DNA of 64,000 nucleotides from the NCBI GenBank assembly GCA_003008705.1, contig PDUO01000022.1:334549-398548 (forward strand). Direction: 5' to 3'. Positions 12,155 through 24,056 of the stretch are shown here, piece after piece. Both the position numbers and the translations under genes were made by a program. This DNA is from Pezicula radicicola. Lineage: Eukaryota; Ascomycota; Leotiomycetes; Helotiales; Dermateaceae. The notes beneath the pieces were generated by a model. That model was not told where the DNA came from. It saw nothing but the letters and a program-made list of their open reading frames with translations, and did no database searches. Numbering within the stretch: the first letter of the stretch is position 1; the number at the start of each line of letters is the position of its first letter.

Positions 12155-13165
12155 TAAGGCTAGATCGGAAAATTAGGGGTCGAGAGTTCGTCTACATCGC
12201 GATACTCTGCGCGTCCCTCACCATGTGCTGGTGCACATCCTTGATGTGTCCCATTATGCATTCGTATTCGTTCGTGCTTACAATATTGGTAATGGATCTA
12301 GATTTTCGTGAGATTCGACGGATGTCGGCTGGCGCATCTTGAACAGAATCCCAGCAGTCGGCAGCTCTCCTCAGAGTGTTCCTCAATTGCGTTGCGAGTG
12401 TGCCTATACCGATGACGTTGGCAGCTGAATCAACGACCTCCATGATCCTATCATGTTCTATTCAAGGATGTCAGCCTCATTAATTCATCCAAGTACCTTG
12501 GCACATCCTCAGCCTTGCGAAGATCATGGAGTCTAATCAACACCTGCTGGGAGAAAGGCATGAACTCACAGGCTTTCCCCACTATACCGTCTTCCTGATA
12601 TGAGCTATCTCTGAAGGATATCTTGTGAGGATGAGTATTGAGAAGTAGTGAAAAGCATATTTAATATGTTCAAGCTTGTCATGCGAGCAAGCTGTATCCC
12701 ACCAATCGAACTGTATGACTGCTCTACGTCAGGCCCTGTGCCGCTCCCTGAGCAGCACAAAATGCTACAAATTCGCATTGGTAGCTCTGTTGGTACCGGT
12801 ACGAGAAGGAATACAAGTATTAAACATGGATCGCCTGCTGGGTTTTGAGCATGTTCCCCAAGGCAGTCCGTATGCAGCAGTATCAGGGGACAGATAAGGG
12901 GAGTTAAGCAACATGTCCTCCGCAGTTGATGGGTCAATTGGTCGTGAATCCTAGCGTACAAAGGTACAGTACCGTACCGTTGTACAGGACCTTTCTTTCG
13001 TACTGTATCTACAGAAAATCCAGGATCAACAGAAGAAGGCAAGGCTGCGAAGATTTAGATTTAGGGGTCAGTGCAGTCCATTAGAACCCACCGAATCTGA
13101 TCTGGTGGATCGGATCTACTTCGGTGATCGGATCAAGCTCGAGCGCATGCAGAGCACCCTAGCTA

Positions 13166-13209
13166 CCCCTACCCTATAGTACCCTACAGCACCCTACAGC
13201 TCCCTACAG
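13166..13209 (+). repeat. Degenerate 10-bp tandem repeat (ACCCTACAG type)
   Basis: Successive units TACCCTATAG, TACCCTACAG, CACCCTACAG and CTCCCTACAG follow one another without spacers, about 210 bp upstream of the start codon at 13421. Confidence 0.75.
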
Positions 13210-13306
13210 CTCCTCAGCTTCCGCACCACTCAGTTCCGTTTCAGCCTTAGACTCTACAGTACTTTTCCGGACTGACCATCATCGCTACCGCTATTCCTTT
13301 CGTCTT

Positions 13307-13329
13307 ATATATATATATATATATATATA
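13307..13329. repeat. (TA)n microsatellite
   Basis: An uninterrupted run of TA dinucleotides about 90 bp upstream of the Zn2Cys6 gene's start codon. Confidence 0.85.
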
Positions 13330-13420
13330 CCCGTGGCAATGAGGCTGCAAATCTGTACCTCTGTCATATGGGCATGGTACTATGACCTGCCCATGATCAA
13401 GTCCTGACAATTACCTCACC

Positions 13421-16174
13421 ATGGATGCACATCCTCCGCAGACGAGAGAATTGGCCCCGAAGCTGGCAGTGGGGCAGCAGTCTCCCACAGGCGCAAATCG
13501 AGGTGAAGGCGAGGGGAACATTGATTCGAGCAGGCAGCCCTTGACTCAGCAGAGCTTTCGGAGGTATGCCAATTCAGAGGAGCTGTGTGGATGGGTCTTC
13601 ACTAACCAACTCACGACCAAAGGCGGCGCAAAGGGCGTGCTTGCTCGGTATGTAACTGTTACTCCCAATGCGAGGCTTGTACTGTACTGATCTGAAGAAC
13701 CAGGCTTGTCATTTGCGAAGAGTACGTCCCATATGAAGAATCTGGAAGGACCCAATTGACAAGTAGGATAGATACGATGTGACGCTGCGAGCTTGGGTGT
13801 GCCTTGCACGAATTGTACCGCCTTCTCCGTACATTGCTTTATCCCTCCGCGGCGGAAAAAGAAACGACCTGGAGCTACAACGGAAGAAGGTAGCAGCAGC
13901 AGGTATTCATCTTAGGATTGACCGAGACTTCTGCCCTTTGCTGACGTCTTTGGCGAAGTGTACATGAAAAAGATGGCCAGAACCCCGAGATTGCCAATCC
14001 CAATTCGAAGCCTAAATCTCGAAAACTATCCAATGCGAAAAGGAAATATGATGACCAGCGGATAGATGCAGATTCTACGCAGCCAGAAGCAACCAAAGCA
14101 TACGCCCATTTAGTCCAGCCCGAAATCGCCACAGCACCAATCAAGCAGTCTGGGAGGGTGGCATACCTGGCTGAGCACTCAAATATGTCGTTGTTGGTAG
14201 AGGCGCAGAGCGGTGTCGCTGGCAGTGATAATACTCACTTGGAACTTCCAGACAACTTCAAAAACGCAAAAGCCAACAACGGCTCAGGTCAGTTAGACCA
14301 GTTTGAAATCAACATTCTCAATATGCAAGGTGCACTCTCTCTCCCTCCCGAATCACTTTGCGATGAGCTTGTAGAAGCGTACTTCACTTGGGTTGCACCT
14401 TTAGTACCCGTAATTAATCGAAGTCGTTTCATGCAACAGTACAAAGACTCGAGGCATCCACCCTCGTTGCTTTTACTCAACGCAATATGTCTTGCTGGGT
14501 CGAGAGTCTGCAACACAGTACAAATTCTAGACGATAATAGATCGCCAATATCTGCTGCTACTATTTTCTATCAGCGAGCAAAAGCGTTATACGAATCTGG
14601 CTATGAAACTGACTGTATAACGATCGTTCAGGCTCTAGTTTTGATGGGCTGGTACTGGGAAGAGTCGGGAAAGGTTACGAGAAACGTCTTTTACTGGCTT
14701 GGCCTAGCAGTTACCGTGGCAGAAGGGTTTGACCTGCACCGAAATACTAATACGTCCCGCTTGAGTATTACCGACAAAAGGCTCCGGAAACGGATATGGT
14801 GGACTCTCTTTACTCGAGATCGTTCCGTTGCTGTTGCCATGGGTCGGCCATTATATATCAATACGAGCCATTCAGATGTTGAGATGCTCTGCGAGGACGA
14901 TTTCATCGAAGATGATGACGGTCTTGTAGCTCTTTCTCCGCCAGACTCACTTCATGTGGAATTCTTTCTACAGTACATTAAAATTTGCCAAATTATGGAC
15001 CTCATTCTTGTACAACACTACTCGATATCATCCAGGGCCCCACGCCACCATGCACTTGCCCTTACAGAATGTGACTTGGCCTTGGCTGCTTGGCTAAAAA
15101 ATTGCCCTGGCATTGTAAAATGGGACCCCAGTGCATACCAATTCTGGCCGGCTCTGCTTCATTGCTTTTACCACACAACAAGTTGTTTATTGCATCGTGC
15201 TCACTTACCACCACGGGCGCCAACACAGGATGAGCAGCGCCGTGACCGAGCGATATTTCCCAGAAGGAATCCGGCTTTCCAATCTGCATGCGAAGTTACT
15301 GCAGTAATTGAATGCATGATAATTCACAATGATATATGCTGTTCTCCGCCTTTCATGTAAGTAGACCTTGAAAGTTTTCTACGGAGTGCTAACGGCGGTT
15401 AGCATATATGCGTTGATGACAGCTCTTCTTGTACTCATTTATGAAATGCACACCGCAGTTGGAGACAACTATATCGCATTGCAGAAACGAACTTGGGTCT
15501 GCATGCATGCTCTACGAAAACTTTCTAATGTCTGGCTTGTGGCGAAGATGGCTCATAAACTCTTCGAGTCTATCATTGTCAAAGCGGGATTCGAAGATTG
15601 CCTACAAGAGTCGAATAATGATGATGAATCTGGGAGTGGATGTAACGTGAAGTTGGAGGACTCTGGCAACGAATGCGACGAAAGCATACCAAAACAATCA
15701 CCAAGATCACAAAGGTCACCAAAGCCATCAGAGCCTGCTCTTACCGCAGCTCTCATAGACTCAATGAACGCTGCTCTCAAAGCTTTGACCCTCTCAGTTG
15801 ACCCTAAAACGATGCATGGAGTACACTTCAACACTACAACAATGGGACCTTCACCTCTACCTTCGCACGATACGAGTGAAAGAGAAGCAAGCCACACGGA
15901 CTCGGGAACTTCGGAATCATCCCCATACTCAAATTTCATGGCCACCCTTCGACCTCATGAGCTCTTCTCAAAAGATATACCCTCCGATATCCGCAAGCTA
16001 CAAGGACAATCGAGTTCCTCAGCGATGCAGGAATTGACTTTGCCTGAGCAAATGAGTCCTTGGAACTTATCTGTCGAGATCCCTACATTACAAGCTGAAC
16101 AGTACTCCGGTCAATACCACCCACGAAGGGCTTCCGCGACCACCGCGGTATTTGGGTGGCAAATCGAGCAATAG
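13421..16174 (+). CDS. Zn2Cys6 transcription factor, CTF1-beta-like, 828 aa, six exons
   Basis: Exons: 13421-13563, 13623-13647, 13704-13721, 13772-13902, 13959-15356, 15403-16174. Splicing the three smallest exons (25, 18 and 131 nt) rebuilds a perfect zinc cluster with Cys at about residues 55, 58, 65, 74, 77 and 84 (spacing x2, x6, x8, x2, x6), followed by a basic RRKKKR stretch. From about residue 172 the protein shows the RVAYLAEHSN start and fungal_trans core (CDELVEAYFTWVAPLVPVIN, KRIWWTLFTRDRSVAVAMGR). These match the cutinase transcription factor 1 beta / FarA-FarB group, nuclear regulators of cutinase and fatty-acid genes. The Ser/Pro-rich C-terminus is open to a TAG. It looks fully intact and lies just upstream of a decayed cutinase-like gene. 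The exact orthologue is not proven. Confidence 0.88.
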
Positions 16175-17595
16175 TAACTACTACTCCTTATAAAACAATG
16201 TATTGGAAAACCTCAGCTTTAGAAACTTACCAATATAGGTAGTAGTCGGACGTTTGTCTGAGATCAAATCTACGAAGGCTGAGCTCAATTGTGATTTGCT
16301 TTGTCTACTCTCCACCGGAGAAATAAGTGGCCGATTTTGTGCACAGGCTACAACACCAAACCTATACTTGTTACTTTGTGCTTTGCCCTCCTACACCCCT
16401 AAAACGATAGTAATTTTTTATAGAACCATTGCATATAGACTAAATTATCCCTTAGGCTTGCTTATTATAATAATAAAAAATAAGTGTAACTAATAAATAA
16501 ATAATGCGATTTTTAGTGTTATAGATAGCTTGTGCATAGTGACAAGTCTACGCGAGGCATCGGCTCCAACGGTTTGGATCTCGGAAGACGTCTCGCAAGA
16601 ATTTCCACTGGCTTCATCATTCGTTTCAGATAGAGATAAATGTTGACCCACCTCGTCGGTCTAGAATTCCTAAAGTATGAAGACCGTCCAAGTAAGATGA
16701 TGCGATTGGACGCCATAGCTCTACTTGAACCTGGTGATGCATCTGTTTACAGTAGCATTGGTCCCAATCTAACTAACCTTGCGTCTGATCCATCAAACAG
16801 ATCATATCATTCGCATAGGCTTGTATATCGAGCACGGGACGAAATACGGGGAAGTCATCCCAAGTTATGTTTTGGGATTGCTTTCCAATGGCTTTTGGTT
16901 GAGTTGGTGTGTTAGCGGAAACCGAGGTCAAAGCAAGAAGAGCAAGGGGCGGGTCGCGCCGCCACTTCCGACTCGAGGAGGCCATGTTCCCGTTCTGTCT
17001 AGTAAAGTTAGGTCGTGCTGAAGTTTTGTATATTGGCTTTCTTCGTTGTTTCTTGTCATCATATGGGCATTCTCTATGCAAAACAGTGGCGCTATATTTT
17101 GTGGAGTTTATGATGTCTATGGAATGATGGACAGTAGATCAAGTTCATGATGCTTGTACCTTGTTCAACACCATCCCTTACCTTGTTCTCACTTGTTTCG
17201 TAGGCTTAACATGGTAAAGCTATTTTACCAGTGCTCTGGAAAGGCTTGACGAAATTGTATTAGGCAATTTCTTGGGTTTTCCTCATCTAAAAAGGTTTCC
17301 TCGCCGTGCTTATAGTAGTATTACAGAAACTTAGGTTTCAGGTTCATAGAAGCCGAGGTTGTGCTAGGGGGAAGTATATGTCATCTTGTTGTCAGATCTC
17401 ATTATGTCGAGATCTTTCAGTTCGTTGAGTTTTCGCCGAGGACATATTTTCAAGAGAAAGCATAGCCATGAACGGTTCATCTCCTCTCAATCCTCTCTCA
17501 CAGTAGTGTCTACATTTTCTTTTCTCTATGCCACCCAAAACACCTCGGCGAACAGGCCAACACCATGAAATCTAGTAAGTATGAAATTCTATAAT
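16175..17595. other. Intergenic, no supported gene
   Basis: Short frames on both strands (for example 16773-17081 on the minus strand) lack any family pattern. An AT-rich stretch lies at about 16400-16505. Nothing else was recognised. Confidence 0.4.
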
Positions 17596-18603
17596 ATGCG
17601 CCATCTCCATACACTCTCTTCCCTCCTCGTCATCATCCTCACAAACACACCCAGTACCACCTAGCCTACTCCTTCAAACCCTCTAAACCCTTCCCCACTC
17701 CAAATACATCTTTCCTTCCTCCACTTTGCCGTCCCCTAGCCCCCACAGCCCCAACGACAGCCCCTACCGGCTCTTGCGTAGCAGTAGGAATAATCATAGG
17801 CCGTGCCTCTACCGAAGCAGCAGGCGAAGGAATAAGCGGCTGTCTAGCCTCCAGCGTCCAATGCTCTTCCACACAGACTATTTCCCGTACAGCTGTTGAT
17901 TACCCAGCTGAATTATATCCATATGCGCCCAGTGTGGCTAGTAGTGTTGCTACTATGACCGCCGATTTAAAAGCTGCTGTTGATATGTGTCCTGAGATGA
18001 AGATTGTGTTGTTGGGGTATTCGCAGGGTGGTAAGTTCTTTTTGTAGGGGATGTCTTTCGTGGGTGGTGGGTGGTGAGGATTGGGAAGAAATGACTAAGG
18101 CGTACTTCGGACTTGTGCAGGAGATGCTGATGGGATTGCCAATAGCGGAATGTGGAGGTGATACTTACGGTTCTCATTTCGCTGCTGCTATCATGGTACA
18201 CTCTCCTATTCCTCTGCTCATCCTTTAAAAGAACTTATTCTATGGGGGATTGACAAGTAGTTAATATAATAGCAGATGAGAGATCCACGTTTCGTAACCT
18301 CAGAAACCGCATTTCATGTTGGGACTTGTACTCAAAATGGACTTTTTCCTCGTAGGAATGATTAGTTGCTTACGATGTATAACAATGTGATTCAGAGATA
18401 TTGTGATATTAGTACGTTCTTCTTTTCTTCTTTTCTTTTAGAAGTTGCGTTTGTGAGTGGTGACTGAAGACTGATGATGTGGGTTGTAAAATAGGTGATC
18501 CATTTTGTTATTCTGGTGCTGTTACTTAGGCGCATTTGGGTTATTCTACTGGGTATGATAGTGCGGCATTGCAGTTTGTGCTTGGTAAGATTGGTGGGTA
18601 GAG
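17596..18603 (+). pseudogene. Decayed CE5 cutinase/acetylxylan esterase
   Basis: Reading one main frame gives IIIGRASTEAAGEGISG, then DYPAELYPYAPSVASSV and the nucleophile elbow GYSQG (about 18013-18027), all typical of carbohydrate esterase family 5. A downstream exon gives RDPRFV...VGTCTQNGLFPR, and after a further intron DPFCYSG then HLGY, placing the second and third catalytic regions. Disruptions: stops near the N-terminus, TAG at 18363-18365 and TAG at 18527-18529, plus unclear splicing after GYSQG. A secretory leader may begin at about 17597 (MRHLHTLSSLLVIIL) but is itself followed by stops. Intact members are secreted and cut cutin or deacetylate xylan; this copy should be inactive. 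Confidence 0.75.
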
Positions 18604-19154
18604 AGATCGGGATTTAGGTTTTTGGTTTTTGGAGTTTGTGGGAGGGGAGGGGCTTGTGGTGCATGGGGTGTATGTATGTATGAGGTAAAAGGCAATGGAT
18701 TTCGAGGGCGAGGGAATTGTTGAGTAGGGCCAGATTTGGAAATTGGTTTCTTCATTTTGTTTTCTTCTTCTATATATATTTTCTTCTTTAGGCAGAGGCA
18801 TTCAACATGCTATGTTTTGATTTTGGGATGTTTCCCATGCTGGGTTGGGATTGTGAGGCGTTTTTATGAGTTGAGTTGGTGGTGACTAGAGAGTCTCATT
18901 GTGATGGAATTTAATGAAAGGTTGAATTTAAGTAAACTAAATAGGAGACTTGAGAATAGATGAATTACTCTAGACCCGTAATTAGCATTCCAAAATTCTC
19001 GTTTTTTGTGCGATAAATTGGCCTGCCTCAATCTGTGTTCTGTATATCACAAGATACAGGCATATTTAAAACATCTCAAAAGAAAATAAATTTGCATTAA
19101 ATGGTGGTACATATAGCATAATACCTCATTCACTTTCAACAAACAGAACAAATA
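18604..19154. other. Intergenic, nothing recognised
   Basis: Purine/pyrimidine-biased spacer between the esterase relic and the tRNA. No gene was seen. Confidence 0.4.
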
Positions 19155-19250
19155 GGCCTGCTGGCCCAATGGCAAGGCGCTTGACTACGATTTCCAAAAT
19201 TGGAAGTTTCCGATATCAAGAGATTGCAGGTTCGATCCCTGCGTAGGTCA
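19155..19250 (+). tRNA. tRNA-Arg (anticodon ACG) with a 24-nt intron
   Basis: The acceptor stem GGCCTGC (19155-19161) pairs with GTAGGTC (19243-19249) with two G-U pairs; the discriminator is A. The T arm is GCAGG-TTCGATC-CCTGC. The D stem has three pairs. The anticodon stem CTTGA (19180-19184) pairs with TCAAG (19216-19220), with loop C-T-ACG-A. Between positions 37 and 38 there is a 24-nt insertion (19191-19214), the canonical site for nuclear tRNA introns. A T-rich run follows at 19260-19267, suitable as a Pol III terminator. ACG would be read as ICG, decoding CGN arginine codons. Confidence 0.88.
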
Positions 19251-20231
19251 CTAAGTTCTTATTTTTGAATTTTGTTTCTTTGGCTAGATTATAGAACTTT
19301 GGAATATACCTTTTTGTGGTGGGATTCGGTTTGTGGATAGTCAAGTGTCTCGCTTCGCACTACTGAAGAAAATTTGCTCGCATAATTGAAGAAAATGCCA
19401 CTTGTTACTCCGTATTTTATCCAGCTCTGAAATGGAAACGATTGTAATATTTTATTGCGTTTGAGGTTTGGTATTTGAATTGTTTCTTTAAAGACGAGTC
19501 TGTGGACAAAATAAATCTATACATGAGGCTTTAAGAAAAGATCAGTGATCATCCGGGTACTCGAATCGTGGCCAACGCTGGGAAAGGCGATACTTGTCAC
19601 TTGTGCTGTCACCATAACTCTTCTTTTCCGTTTTACATAAATTTGCTAATATAATTTAGAATAGCTCTAGATCTATAACCTAGATTGCTGTATAGATACT
19701 ACAAATATAAAACTTATAGAAAGCACTATCTAATTTAAGAACATTACCTTATAGCGGAGCCCACTTTGTAAGTCCTTTTATACTGCACGCAGGCGTAGGT
19801 ACCTTCTCATATATCGCTTTCTATATGATGTACAGGCCTATAGCTATTTGTCGGGTGGGATATAACTTTTTAAGAAGTGCTCTCGAAGAAAACCCAATTG
19901 AAAGAACCTACATAGCGATACGCTCGCAGATTGTCTAGAGTGAGACAATGCTTATAGCATTGCTCAAACTTATATTTTCTTTCATTATGTAACTCACGCT
20001 ATTTTGTGACATGCATGGCCAATAGCGATTTTCTGCAGAAGCCTTGCCTGCACTCGACGCACGAATGTCTCCGTTCTTATAAGGGAAGATATCGTACAGT
20101 TTGGTGATGGCTAAGATCGCCTCGGCGATAAAACCTAGTATTGTTATGCATCGGTCAGTGAAATGTAAATGTAAATGAAAATATAACTAATCATTTTAGT
20201 ACACTTGTAAGATCAATCCTTACTAGATTCA
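19251..20231. other. Intergenic, nothing recognised
   Basis: Apart from the T run after the tRNA, I see no gene or clear repeat. Confidence 0.4.
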
Positions 20232-20583
20232 TTATACCCATTCACGAACTTTTAAGTATTCTTTTGCTACGAAAATAGCGCCAAAGCATAATGGTTGGTA
20301 CAGCATCCCGCCTTTCCATAGTCCGTCAACGCAGGTATCATCAAACATCGTTTCAAAGACCTTTATAATTCCAGCAAATGCTACTTCCTTGTCTGAAAAC
20401 TTTGTGAGTTGCCCTCGTGAATAAGCCGTCAGTCAGTACTCTGCGCCAAAGAAGGTCTTTTCCCTTAGGTGTGCACACAGCCCTCTGGGTGTTCTAGAGA
20501 GACGAGGTAGTTGGCAGAGCGTATACGGACCACAACCAGGAGAGAATGATTTCTCAAAAATACTTCCACAGGAGGAACAGAGC
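20232..20583 (-). pseudogene. Relic of a HET (heterokaryon incompatibility) protein
   Basis: On the minus strand one frame runs from a Cys-rich start (LCSSCGSIF, like the N-terminal CxxC of HET proteins) through TGA at about 20428. It then continues as YSRGQLTKFSDKEVAFAGI and GLWKGGM, matching the usual HET C-terminal segment (Tyr-Ser-Arg, Thr-Lys-Pro-Ser-Asp-like, Gly-Ile, Gly-Leu-Trp), and ends at TAA 20232-20234. The HET core with its Asp-Ala-Leu-Cys-Ile-Asn-type motif is absent, so this is an internally deleted remnant. Family assignment rests on short motifs. Confidence 0.45.
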
Positions 20584-21269
20584 ATGGTTGTGATATGTCA
20601 GTATGTTAAAAACGTAGAGAAGCGCGCTGAGGTTAGCATTGAAGAAGGAGCACCTGCTGACCGAACTCTCACGACGTTGGAGCCTGATATGTTACAATGG
20701 TGCTTGCTGCCAAACTTACATCAACTCATGCATGCGTAACTGAAAGAAATTTTACATTGGCTACAACAAATATTACGCCTTTTTCACTGATCTTTAAAGC
20801 AAGTGTTCTTCAAATAGCGTAAACTCGGGCAGCATGGTAACATAATACTGGCTGTGATCTCTCCCTTTCCTCAAACAGAGCATGTACTTGCTACTCTTCG
20901 AGAACAAGCTTTGTGTTTTAGATGGAGACTGTAGACTGTAGACTGTTGTGATACCTTTCCCGCCTCATAAGTCCATTTAGACGCCTCCTACATTTAATTC
21001 TCCCTTTTGGTATTACCGTTGACATTTGCAAGTGCTTGAAGAATCTACTGAGTACTTGTTCGTTCTCAATCATCTAGTTTCTCATCAGCATCTGTTGCCG
21101 GTATAATGCCAATTGCTAGTTTTTCTCCTCTGAAGTTATCCTGCCTTCGAGCTTGACGCTCTTCAGTCCTTGTTGGCTTGCAATTTATGTCCACTGCTGT
21201 CTTGTTCGTTATGGTAGTACTTCTTTAAACCGACATTTCGAAGAGAAGTGCCTGTATATTTTGGGTCTG
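20584..21269. other. Intergenic, nothing recognised
   Basis: No supported gene. The 5' remainder of the HET relic may extend into the first 100-150 bases. Confidence 0.35.
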
Positions 21270-21707
21270 TCAGTGGAATATTGCCGTTGTTCTGGTGCTG
21301 CTTTGCTGGCGGGGTTTGAGTAGGAATCGATGAGCTTTCTTGACGTTGTACCGCTCGAGCGGGTTGTTGCTAGACCTCTCCTGGATCGACACTAGGAAAT
21401 TCAATGCCATAGTCTTTCCATGGGACTGAATGCAATCAGTACTGATTGCAAGTAAGAAGGTAGTTGGGTTGCACCTACAAATCTTATAGATGGCCAACTA
21501 CTCGATCTTCCATCGACGTTGATCAGCTATGTAGAATCGCCATTGTTTGGTCTCTGCATTTGACAAACAGGTTTACGCATCAAAGAACTTTGTGGCATTA
21601 TTGATCCAATAGTCGACTGCACCATTGACCATGTTGAGCTGTGTGCATAGCCTCTCCAACTCTCTCCGCGCCGGCTTATAATGCGGCGGATCGTCTGGGT
21701 CTCCCAT
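21270..21707 (-). pseudogene. Degraded ORF with two in-frame stops, family unknown
   Basis: From ATG at 21707 one frame reads MGDPDDPPHYKPARRELERL, then a stop (TAA), a Gln/Trp/Arg-rich stretch, a second stop (TAG, about 21504), and about 75 more codons to 21270. Composition on both sides of the stops is protein-like, and both stops could come from a single C-to-T or G-to-A change. I do not recognise the family. Confidence 0.35.
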
Positions 21708-24056
21708 CCTTATTCTCTCTATTGTTGTCCTTTCGCATCAGAGAACGGGGCAACGTTCAAGTGATATGTGCTTCTGTGCAAAAGTGAAGTTGTCTATTGT
21801 GATGAAGGAAGTGAAGTTCCAGAGGAAAGTGAAACCGCCCGCCTAGCGCTTTTAGCGCCACTTAGCCTAATTCTCTCCTTTTAATATTATCCTCTTTGCA
21901 AGTTTATGTCCAGCAAACAGAAAAGGCGTACTCACTTAAGAGTCAGTGGCACCAGGACAGATTCTGTTTAAGAGGAGAAAAGAAGTACAACTAAAAATTG
22001 CAAGGAACGTCAATCCCGCCGTCAATCCCGCTTACGAAAACCTTCAACAAAGAATTTCTTGACATGAAAAGAAAATAAGCTTGCATATTCTCCGGTTATA
22101 AGTCTTCCTCCAGAAGCTGCATAAGAGAGTCTGTAAATCTGGGTTTGTTCTCGAAGAGGTGAAAGCCTACAAACGAATTTTTCTGCTGGTTTGTTTTGCT
22201 TTCTCTTTTGGGGTTGTTGATTTGGAGATTTTGTTAGCGAGAGCGAGGACATGGAAGATCAAGCAAGGCATTGGAAGACGTCCAAGCTAAGTACTCAATA
22301 CATCTCTTACTCGCCTAATCGCTGTTACGGCGCGTTGACTAAATACGAACCAATCGTACGTTCAAGGCGGTTCCTAAGAGGTATTCGTACGGAAATTACC
22401 AATGCTGAAGTATTTCCACTTTACTTGTCTTTTTAGAAGCCAATCTGGTAGGTTTTGGAAGGGTATTCTTGAGGCCATTTGATTTTTTTCTTTCCCTGAG
22501 AGAGCGAGTTTTGATGATAATTTGTGCGCTTAAGCAAATGCTGATGAGAACGAGTCTTCATAGTAAAATCTGAGGCCTGACTCCATTTAGTGCAATATTA
22601 CATAATGAAACTTTTCTCTGATCAGCCTAATACTTCATTCATACTTCTCGAGGGAGAACGGCTTTTGTGAATATGGGTTCTCCTTTCAATTTCCTTAAAG
22701 AGTGACTGAAATTGTCTTCGTGTCCACTTGGGAAGACCTGAGTGTAAACATTAAACAACAGTTTCACAGAATGATTTTACTATGACTCTGCTTCAACCCC
22801 GATTTAGAAAAGCATCAAATCAACCTCTTATTCCATTGCAACCGACTATATGCACCGGAAATTAGACATGCTAAGGTTCAAAATCGGGTATTCTTTCTTT
22901 TGGGAGTGATAGAATTCGACAGCTTGACGGCTATCACTTTTGCAGATGTTACTTGACTAGAGATTTGAGAAATGAAATACAATCTGCATTTGCAGAGAAA
23001 ATATTGATAGAGAACGTGAGTTTCTGATAGTGTGAGATCGTAGAAGTGCCTGAAGGGAGGTATCGACCGGAAGGTGTAGTTTCGCCCGCGGTCTGCTGGC
23101 CGGCCTAGGGGGGGGAAGGGGGGGGCACTTTTCACTAGGTTAATATTTAGTCAGCATCTATATAGTTCTAACCTAAGATCCGCCTAACCGAGCGGAGGTT
23201 TTGTTGTATATCTTTAAGACTAGAGAGGGCTCCCTAATATAGGCTCCGAAATCGAATGATAAAGGCAAGTCAAGTGCTACTAATATGAGCTACCCCCCCC
23301 CCAAGCCTGCGCGGGCCGCGAAGTTTGTAGATGATGACTAAAAACTCGTGACTATCGCTTAACAAGGTTTTGTTGCAAATAGCTAACCCGACACCAACGA
23401 CTCACTTCACAAGATCTGTTTGTGAATCACTTTGGAATCGTTTTAGAATCGACTGAGATTCGTCCTTGATCTAACATTATTGAGCCCAGATATCTTGAGC
23501 TATTCGCTGTAACTTAGGAGTGCAACTTGCGATAAGTCGGAATGACAAATTCCTTCCTTAATAACTAGCATCGTTCACAAAGTGAGAACTAAGGTCTCCT
23601 AGTAAGACAAGGAAAGGAAGGCTAGGTAGGAGAGAACTAGTATTTTGAATCCATGAGACTTCTCGTGCCTTCAGACCTCAAACAAACCTTTTGTTGCACA
23701 TCGGCATCTGCAAACACCCGCAATGTAGACGCCACGATGCCTTCTGCCGTCTTGGCTTGCTGAATCAATTAAATTGCCTTGGATTTCTAGAATTGCTTTT
23801 GCTGTTCGACAAAAGCGACTGGCGTTTTGTCGCTCGGTTAAGGCGTGCTTTAAAAAGGGCGGCCTCTCTGAAGATGTGCAATGGAATGTGAATAAGCACG
23901 AGTTCTTATGTCAGCCCCTACAGAGCCTCCTCACCTGACGGGAAGGTATCAGCCCAGGTTTCAACCCCTCCTTCCACTTCTGTAAAAACAACTTCAAATG
24001 TCTCATTGCTCGTATATAAGGTAATTAATGCCAACCGCAGTGCTTAGTATTTGATT
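21708..24056. other. Long non-coding stretch with homopolymer tracts
   Basis: No gene was recognised. A G-rich tract lies at about 23107-23124 and a C run at about 23294-23304. Short frames on both strands have no family pattern. Confidence 0.4.

Larger units (their letters stand above)
11193..12443 (-). pseudogene. STAND-type N-terminal domain gene broken by two inverted-repeat elements
   Basis: The part starting at ATG 12443 reads MEVVDSAANVIGIGTLATQL, then a Trp-Asp-Ser segment and Asp-Ala-Pro-Ala-Asp-Ile-Arg-Arg. This is the usual start of the fungal N-terminal helical domain found on STAND/NLR-like proteins. The frame ends at 12192. The next conserved piece of the same domain (Lys-Arg-Arg-Trp, then a helix with Leu-Arg-Asp-Asn and Ala-Lys-Arg) appears only at about 11400-11285, with a stop after it. 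The two pieces are separated by two elements with terminal inverted repeats (11407-11861 and about 11879-12154). Without them the domain would be nearly contiguous. Such proteins often act in heterokaryon recognition; this copy looks inactivated. Confidence 0.6.
12444..13420. other. Upstream region with 10-bp tandem repeat and (TA)n
   Basis: No convincing gene; reading frames here lack any family pattern. About four 10-bp units of the type TACCCTACAG lie at 13166-13209, and a (TA)n microsatellite at about 13307-13329. Both are in the presumed promoter of the Zn2Cys6 gene at 13421. Confidence 0.45.

Noticed and set aside
12605..13042. Minus-strand open frame of 145 codons
   Set aside because: Composition and context give no protein family pattern, and the same DNA is open on the other strand; treated as chance.
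13421..13690. Apparent loss of the zinc cluster in the CTF1-beta-like gene
   Set aside because: In the unspliced frame the Cys motif is missing, but introns at 13564-13622, 13648-13703 and 13722-13771 restore all six Cys in phase.
16519..17081. Two minus-strand frames near the CTF1-beta-like gene
   Set aside because: No conserved motif, no splice sites that join them convincingly, and no clear secretion signal.
18541..18801. Pro/Ser/Thr-rich minus-strand frames
   Set aside because: They lie antisense to the cutinase relic end and its G-rich 3' flank, so the Pro bias follows base composition.
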